This document shows, piece after piece, positions 5,139 to 5,360 of a stretch of 5,360 nt of DNA. The first letter of the stretch is position 1. Each line of letters begins with the position of its first letter. The position numbers and the translations under genes are program-made. The notes under the pieces were generated by a model. That model was given only the letters and a program-made list of their open reading frames with translations. It was not told where the DNA came from and searched no databases. The stretch is from Gammaproteobacteria bacterium (GTDB lineage Bacteria; Pseudomonadota; Gammaproteobacteria; HK1). The stretch lies in the NCBI GenBank assembly GCA_013042035.1, contig JABDQX010000011.1:1-5360 (forward strand), read 5' to 3'.

Positions 5139-5203
5139 GTAGGGTAGAATAGGTGTGCGCCATTATGGTTGAATAATATTAACCACGCAAAAACCAAAGC
5201 GAG
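5139..5203 (+). repeat. diverged fourth copy of the linker repeat, opposite orientation
   Basis: GTAGGGTAGAATA (5139-5151) matches the repeat start at 12 of 13 positions. CCACGCAAAAACCAAAG (5183-5199) matches its second half (compare CCACGCAAACCCAAAAAG in copy 1). The middle, including the GC-rich inner stem, is replaced by AT-rich sequence. It lies on the plus strand, opposite to the other three, and closes no recognisable gene. Confidence 0.5.
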
Positions 5204-5251
5204 AAAGTCAGCGCTGTATCTGACTGTAATAAAATAAAAATATCTCGCTTT
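5196..5251. repeat. 9-bp inverted repeat with nested hairpin upstream of icd
   Basis: AAAGCGAGA (5196-5204) and TCTCGCTTT (5243-5251) are perfect reverse complements. Between them AGTCAG (5206-5211) pairs with CTGACT (5220-5225). The right arm is followed by AATTTTTGC on the plus strand, so it could end a transcript from the left, although no plus-strand gene is seen. The surrounding AT-rich stretch (about 5165-5275) is also the most likely place for an icd promoter; no clear -35/-10 pair stands out. Confidence 0.45.
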
Positions 5252-5280
5252 AATTTTTGCACTCTTAGTAATGTAAACCT

Positions 5281-5360
5281 TAGAGCGTGTCTGAAAAATC
5301 CCCAGTCTACTGCGGCGGCCCCCGAATTGTGGCCCGCTGCGTTGCGAGAGAGTCAAAAAT
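5281..5360. other. possible edge of a further element at the right end
   Basis: Base composition changes abruptly from AT-rich to GC-rich here. The border AGAGCGTGTCTGAAAAATCC has the look of a terminal repeat of an insertion sequence, and the plus strand ends GAGAGAGTCAAAAAT, which could be a ribosome-binding site just before a start codon beyond the window. No transposase residues are visible, so this is only a suggestion. Confidence 0.2.

Noticed and set aside
5165..5275. A definite sigma-70 promoter for icd
   Set aside because: Several TAATAT- and TATTTT-like stretches exist, but none has a convincing -35 at 16-18 bases.
5015..5356. A 113-residue minus-strand protein upstream of icd
   Set aside because: The frame crosses AT-rich structured DNA, the diverged repeat and a composition break. 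It has no ribosome-binding site or recognisable motif.

Overview
The window looks like chromosomal DNA of a proteobacterium, most likely a gammaproteobacterium. The best evidence is a full-length isocitrate dehydrogenase of the E. coli NADP type, 416 residues, with the regulatory serine at position 113 as in E. coli. The flanking repeats and toxin-antitoxin genes do not fix the genus. Every credible gene lies on the minus strand.

Right part (about 3700-5360): icd (3728-4978) has a long leader upstream (4979 to the right edge). The leader holds several small hairpins, a diverged copy of the repeat described below, and a 9-bp inverted repeat. The last 80 bases may be the edge of another element that continues outside the window. 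A 12-bp inverted repeat (3658-3719) follows the icd stop codon.

Middle (about 1140-3600): three different type II toxin-antitoxin modules lie in tandem. In minus-strand order they are hicA-hicB, an AbrB-like antitoxin with a PIN toxin of the PIN_3 type, and a two-part antitoxin with a classical VapC. In each module the two genes overlap by four bases (ATGA or GTGA), so they should be translationally coupled. The last gene of each module ends inside a copy of the same ~62-bp palindromic repeat: TAG of its GTAGGGT end for both PIN toxins, and a TAA 12 bases further in for hicB. The opposite end of the repeat carries a ribosome-binding-like stretch and an ATG in two of three copies. There it runs into gene remnants: a frameshifted start of a WD40 protein and a 25-codon open frame. 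The region thus resembles a stack of small cassettes, each closed by the same linker.

Left part (1-1140): after the WD40 remnant comes a 44-codon remnant with coding-like composition. It is followed by an intact 160-residue cysteine-motif protein of the C_GCAxxG_C_C family (269-751). The first 268 bases hold only a small hairpin and a 9-bp tandem repeat.

The TA genes appear to form a defence, stress or addiction island inserted between icd and the cysteine-protein gene. No metabolic link to icd is visible. The most unusual observation is the repeat that closes all three TA modules.
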